Shown here piece by piece: positions 62,640 to 64,000 of a stretch of 64,000 nucleotides of DNA. The translations under genes and the position numbers were made by a program. The notes beneath the pieces are model-generated. The model did no database searches. It was not told the origin of the DNA and saw only the letters and a list, made by a program, of their open reading frames with translations. The first letter of the stretch is position 1; every line of letters begins with the position of its first letter. Source of the stretch: Gammaproteobacteria bacterium (GTDB taxonomy: Bacteria > Pseudomonadota > Gammaproteobacteria > Steroidobacterales > Steroidobacteraceae); assembly GCA_018970145.1 (NCBI GenBank), contig JAGWWY010000005.1, positions 62,001 through 126,000 on the forward strand. The letters run 5' to 3'.

Positions 62640-64000
62640 TTAAACGTACACATCTACCACACGCGATGCCGACTCCTCGGTCACCCTGCGTGGAGCCTCA
62701 TCCTCGCTCGCAAGCTCGGCAGCCTTCGACGTCGCCTTAGCGGCCGCGGCGGCACTTTGCTGCGCGAACTCGCGAAACTCACGAGCGCCCGACTGCGCGA
62801 ATGACCAGTTGGCCAAGTTTAGCCCCGCCGAATCCAGCGACTCGCGTAGTTTAGGCAACGCCGACTCCAGTAGGTGACGAACCTCCGCATTGGCGACCCC
62901 CACCTGCGCGGTGACTTGATTCCCCTCGAGCTGCAGTTCGATCTCCATCGGACCCAGCCGCTGCGGATCGAGCTGCAAGTTTACGGTCCAACGATCTTCA
63001 CGAATCTGTTGCAGCATGCGTCGACCGACTTGCTCCGCAAACTGTTCAGCGCGCAGCTCGTGTTGCAGAGCCGGGTCCGGCACCCGCAGCGGGGTCGTCA
63101 AAGGGTCTGCCAGAGTCGTCACCGGCACGTTCGGCGGCGCGCTCGTCGCAGCCGGAAGCACCGCCGGATTCACGGGGCTATCGCCTGGCAAAATCGCCGT
63201 CAGTGCCGTCGAACTGACCGGTGTCACGGTGCTAGTCAGGATCTGCCGTCGCTCGAGCGCAAAACCACGCAACGAGGCGGTGGCTGCCGCGAAATCAATC
63301 TCGCTCAAGCCGCGACGGGGCGCCGCTGTGAGGGGATCGAAGGTTTCACCACGCGCTGCTTGCACGGTTACCTCTTGTGCCGGCTCACGCAGTCCAGAAG
63401 ATGAGCGGTGAATGAACGCGCGCCATCGCAGAACGTCCTCATCTCGTAGAGCGGGCGCGGCGATGCCCGGGACTACGAGCGGCGCTGAGACGGATACCGA
63501 CGGTAGCGCGGGTATCGATGCCGGCAGGGTCAAGGGCGGCGAAATCGCGGGCAGTTCTGTGCGCGGCTCGTCCTCGAGCTGATACGTCGGGTGTGCCGAC
63601 TGCGGCTGAACTTCCCGCAAACTGAGCGAGGGCGGAGCAGATACCGAAGGCAGAATCGAGGTCGGCGCTGAAACGGATACCGACGGTGGCGCGGGAACCG
63701 ATGCGGGCAGGGTCAACGGCGGCGAAATCGCGGGCGCGGTCGCGATCGATGAAGAAGGCAGTGGCGTCGTTGTGTCGACGGGTATCGCAACCGGCTGAGC
63801 GGCCGTCTCGCGTAGCAACAAACGGGCGAGTTCGCGATCAATTCCAAGACCAACGGCGAACTCTTCGAGCCGGATGTCTGCTTCCGCTTCCACCGTGACC
63901 GGCAACATGATCGCCGCGGGCATGCTAAAGGTCACCGCCGGGGTATTCCCCGTTAGTTCGGTCGGCAAGATGACCGGCGTTGCCACCGGTATCGGCAAGC
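62640..64000 (-). CDS. fliK: Flagellar hook-length control protein FliK (5' end beyond the window)
   Basis: Partial gene; the frame runs off the right edge (the in-window first codon is a TTG at 63998, probably internal). At least 452 residues. The proline-, serine- and alanine-rich N-terminal part (about 1-300) matches the variable FliK ruler. The C-terminal domain (about 310-420) has VNLQLDPQRLGPMEIELQLEG and VRHLLESALPKLRESL, the FliK/Flg-hook signature. A duplicated segment in the variable half is noted separately. It lies 26 bases upstream of fliL. Confidence 0.88.
   Translation of the reverse strand, partial: LPIPVATPVILPTELTGNTPAVTFSMPAAIMLPVTVEAEADIRLEEFAVGLGIDRELARLLLRETAAQPVAIPVDTTTPLPSSSIATAPAISPPLTLPASVPAPPSVSVSAPTSILPSVSAPPSLSLREVQPQSAHPTYQLEDEPRTELPAISPPLTLPASIPALPSVSVSAPLVVPGIAAPALRDEDVLRWRAFIHRSSSGLREPAQEVTVQAARGETFDPLTAAPRRGLSEIDFAAATASLRGFALERRQILTSTVTPVSSTALTAILPGDSPVNPAVLPAATSAPPNVPVTTLADPLTTPLRVPDPALQHELRAEQFAEQVGRRMLQQIREDRWTVNLQLDPQRLGPMEIELQLEGNQVTAQVGVANAEVRHLLESALPKLRESLDSAGLNLANWSFAQSGAREFREFAQQSAAAAAKATSKAAELASEDEAPRRVTEESASRVVDVYV
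63481..63552. repeat. Copy 1 of a 72-base direct repeat in fliK
   Basis: Pairs with 63664-63735, 6 differences in 72 bases, start-to-start distance 183 bases. It encodes the PAISPPLTLPAS(I)PA segment in frame. Confidence 0.9.
63664..63735. repeat. Copy 2 of a 72-base direct repeat in fliK
   Basis: Second copy of the in-frame 24-codon duplication described at 63481-63552; it encodes PAISPPLTLPAS(V)PA. About 92 percent identical. Confidence 0.9.

Overview
The window looks like chromosome of a free-living, polarly flagellated gammaproteobacterium outside the Enterobacterales. The DNA is GC-rich and dense. Several gene orders are typical of that class: lptD-surA-pdxA-rsmA-apaG-apaH, mreBCD-mrdA-rodA-mltB-rlpA-dacC, xerD-dsbC, queA-tgt-yajC-secD-secF, and suhB divergent from trmJ next to an isc-type gene pair. 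GatCAB, AmgK/MurU cell-wall recycling and FlhF/FlhG flagellar placement point to a Pseudomonas-, Xanthomonas- or Steroidobacter-like relative. That placement is inference; no rRNA or species-diagnostic gene is present. I found no insertion sequence, prophage, integron or CRISPR array, and no gene-free stretch above 300 bases. The longest gaps are about 175 bases (53144-53317) and 146 bases (26270-26415).

Layout. 1-3.5 kb: trmJ, a cysteine desulfurase fused to a degenerate IscU-like domain, and an IscA protein on the minus strand, with suhB divergent. 3.5-6.3 kb: a dicarboxylate/amino-acid symporter and an APC permease. 6.4-11.8 kb: queA-tgt-yajC-secD-secF (queuosine modification and Sec export). 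11.8-15.4 kb: tRNA-Leu(CAA), a Nudix hydrolase, 7Fe ferredoxin, dsbC and xerD, and an acyltransferase. 15.5-21 kb: a fatty-acid/ketone-body block (thiolase, HSD10-like dehydrogenase, ETF-quinone oxidoreductase, acetoacetyl-CoA synthetase), followed by zapE. 22-26.3 kb: gatC-gatA-gatB-hslO on the minus strand. 26.4-36.2 kb: the rod-shape and peptidoglycan block (mreBCD, PBP2, RodA, MltB, RlpA, DacC), a D-amino-acid aminotransferase and a YbeD-like gene. 36.2-40.2 kb: amgK-murU-lipA-lipB-folE on the minus strand. 40.3-48.4 kb: lptD-surA-pdxA-rsmA-apaG-apaH and a class I fumarase.

48.4-64 kb is a flagellar cluster, read on the minus strand as fliK (cut by the window edge), fliL, M, N, O, P, Q, R, flhB, three unusual genes, flhA, flhF, flhG and fliA. 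The flhB-flhA junction is interrupted by a five-gene block. Three genes are co-oriented with flhB: a DamX-like SPOR protein and two coiled-coil proteins. Two face the other way: an LPP20/FlgP-like lipoprotein and a secreted protein. This block is the best candidate here for an incompletely described system, possibly an envelope or motor accessory set. Nearby flagellar proteins also deviate. FlhB carries Asn-Pro-Ser-Glu where Asn-Pro-Thr-His is expected, FlhF has an eroded GTPase domain, and FliL has a histidine-repeat linker.

Most genes sit in tightly packed operons with ATGA, TGATG or similar start-stop overlaps. Several starts are GTG or TTG. All functional calls are by reading protein sequence and context; no database search was run.
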